A stretch of 6,996 bases of DNA from an uncultured Treponema sp. GTDB taxonomy: Bacteria; Spirochaetota; Spirochaetia; Treponematales; Treponemataceae. The stretch spans positions 1-6,996 of the forward strand of contig CAMJAJ010000064.1 of NCBI GenBank assembly GCA_946403565.1. Direction: 5' to 3'. This document shows, one piece after another, positions 5,686-6,996 of the stretch. Position numbers and translations under genes: made by a program. Below the pieces are notes generated by a model. That model saw nothing but the letters and a program-made list of their open reading frames with translations. It was not told the origin of the DNA and did no database searches. Position 1 is the first letter of the stretch. Every line of letters starts with the position of its first letter.

Positions 5686-6996
5686 TTACTTTTTGCGCGA
5701 CATGAAGTAGAGGGAGGCAAGCACGAAGAGGGCCACGTACGTTACCGCCGCTGCCGGAATCGCACCGCCCTTGAACACTCCGACCAGGACGTAATTCAGC
5801 ACCTTGTAGAGGTAGAAGGCTATCTCCGAGGTGAAGAACATGATTACGCCGAAGACGATTATGGCGAGCAGCCAGCTCGTCCTGAACAGGGCCTTGGAGT
5901 TCTCTATCCGGTAGTTCCAGCCCCACGAGGCGGCGATGATGAACAGGATGAGGACGAAAAGGGGATACAGGCAGCGGGTCAGCAGCGTCTGGGAGAAGCT
6001 CTCCTTGGCGTAGCCGTACTCCTGGGCATTCTTTATGAAGTGCATCAAGGAGAGCAGCGTCATCGTCTCCGCACCTGCGGAAGCCCTGTCGATGGAGGTG
6101 AAGTCGTTGTAGTCCATCGGGAGGCTCATCGTGTAGGTGTTCCGCTGAATCATGTAGGGGGAAATGCCCTTCTGGGGGGCGCTTCCCGTCGGCGTCAGCC
6201 CGGCTTCGTCCACGATTGCCTGCGGGAGGGACGTCTCGCTGTCCTTGTAGACGGGCTGGCTGGCCTTGCCCTCGGTGTCGCGGTCGACGGCCTTCATCAT
6301 CAGGAAGGGGATGTTTTTCCAGCCCTTCTCGATTCCGATGTGCTTCTTTTCATCGTCATCGATGTTGGTCGTGTTCAGGCTTATCGCCTTTGCCAAGGGA
6401 ACGAAGACGGAGCAGAGGAAGCGGCCCGATGACGAGTACTGCGCTATCGTCAGGTCCTTGAGGTAGCGGACGGTATTGCCGACGGAGGGCGAGTCCATGA
6501 CGTACTTTGCGTAGAACACGTCCTTGGAGCCATCGGGATTCTTAAGTGAGAAGCACACATCGCGTCCCGTCGCAAGCTCCTCGAAGTTATCGGTCTCGTC
6601 GATGAAGAAATACTGGTTCTCCATGCCCTCCTTTGCGCGGGCAAGGTAGTATTCCACATCGGGGTCGGTCTTCTGCTTGGCGGCCAGCTGCTTGTGCAGG
6701 TCGTAGAGTATGTAGTAGGCGGTGAGGTAGTCCGGCTCGTCCTTTGCGTAGGCCCGGTAGCCCTCCCACTTGCGCCGGTGAATCCTGTACTCCTCGGTGT
6801 CCGCATGCTCCTCCGGGTTCTTGAGCTCGTTCCAGGCGGTGGTTGCGAGGAGGTTGGCCTCGCCTTGGTTGGTGTTCACGCCCTTGCATGCATCGATGGC
6901 GAGGGATGCCCAGTAGTGGGAGTTGAACCAGCTCTTTTCGCTGGCGGCCTTGCGGGACATCTCCATCAGCTCCGGGATGGTATAGCTGTGGTCCTT
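5686..6996 (-). CDS. LptF/LptG (YjgP/YjgQ)-like permease, 5' end cut by window
   Basis: The reading frame is open to the right edge (436 visible codons), so the true start is very likely upstream; the first ATG in the window (6966) has no reason to be the start. Seen, numbering from the edge: a soluble helical region without membrane spans (about 1-130, rich in Tyr, Ala and charged residues); a likely beta-rich domain (about 130-300) with FYAKYVMDS and RYLKDLTIAQYSSSGR (177-192), reading like the periplasmic jellyroll of LptF/LptG; then MTLLSLMHFIKNAQEYGY (312-329), TRCLYPLFVLILFIIAASWGW (340-360), two spans (about 373-408) and GGAIPAAAVTYVALFVLASL (410-429), ending MSRKK. This C-terminal third lines up well by eye with E. 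coli LptG, including the glycine-proline element before the last span. The family moves lipopolysaccharide from the inner membrane with LptB; here the cargo could be another lipid-linked glycan. Conserved N-terminal spans are not in view, so the family call rests on the C-terminal half. Confidence 0.6.
   Translation of the reverse strand, partial: KDHSYTIPELMEMSRKAASEKSWFNSHYWASLAIDACKGVNTNQGEANLLATTAWNELKNPEEHADTEEYRIHRRKWEGYRAYAKDEPDYLTAYYILYDLHKQLAAKQKTDPDVEYYLARAKEGMENQYFFIDETDNFEELATGRDVCFSLKNPDGSKDVFYAKYVMDSPSVGNTVRYLKDLTIAQYSSSGRFLCSVFVPLAKAISLNTTNIDDDEKKHIGIEKGWKNIPFLMMKAVDRDTEGKASQPVYKDSETSLPQAIVDEAGLTPTGSAPQKGISPYMIQRNTYTMSLPMDYNDFTSIDRASAGAETMTLLSLMHFIKNAQEYGYAKESFSQTLLTRCLYPLFVLILFIIAASWGWNYRIENSKALFRTSWLLAIIVFGVIMFFTSEIAFYLYKVLNYVLVGVFKGGAIPAAAVTYVALFVLASLYFMSRKK

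Noticed and set aside
6964..6966. ATG 6966 as the start of the permease gene
   Set aside because: The frame stays open for ten more codons to the window edge with no stop, and the protein would lack its N-terminal spans; this is an internal methionine.

Overview
The window is about 7 kb of GC-rich bacterial DNA (roughly 58-60% by eye). It holds five genes, all on the minus strand, packed as what looks like one operon transcribed from right to left. The first gene is cut by the right edge and the last by the left edge. Junctions are 18, -4, 9 and 11 bases, and no terminator, promoter, RNA gene, repeat or mobile element is visible. The organism cannot be named. An LptF/LptG-like permease at the head of the operon hints at an outer membrane, and phosphonate chemistry beside CDP-glycerol-type polymer enzymes would fit a spirochaete or another host-associated anaerobe, but this is a weak inference.

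In transcription order: (1) 6996-5686, the C-terminal part of an LptF/LptG (YjgP/YjgQ)-like permease with an unusual helical, soluble stretch before its periplasmic domain. (2) 5667-2929, a 912-residue membrane protein that joins a complete YidC/Oxa1-like domain, about seven further membrane spans and an outside-facing sulfatase/LtaS-type phosphotransferase domain. (3) 2932-1691, a CDP-glycerol glycerophosphotransferase-family enzyme with a 'DPGTGS' membrane anchor. (4) 1681-1040, a class I SAM-dependent methyltransferase. (5) 1028-1, phosphonopyruvate decarboxylase, nearly complete.

Taken together, the genes look like part of a system that builds, decorates and exports a phosphorus-rich surface polymer. 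Phosphonopyruvate decarboxylase makes phosphonoacetaldehyde, the precursor of 2-aminoethylphosphonate and related head groups. The CDP-glycerol-type transferase is the kind of enzyme that would move a CDP- or CMP-activated phosphate or phosphonate group onto a glycan inside the cell. The LtaS-like domain of the fusion protein could add or move such groups outside. The methyltransferase could tailor the product, and the permease could move lipid-linked material. The enzyme families are well supported by motifs; the joint pathway is inference.

The item most worth a second look is the YidC/sulfatase fusion. Its YidC part aligns closely with Bacillus SpoIIIJ but has serine (S45) where the conserved groove arginine should be, so it is probably not an ordinary insertase.
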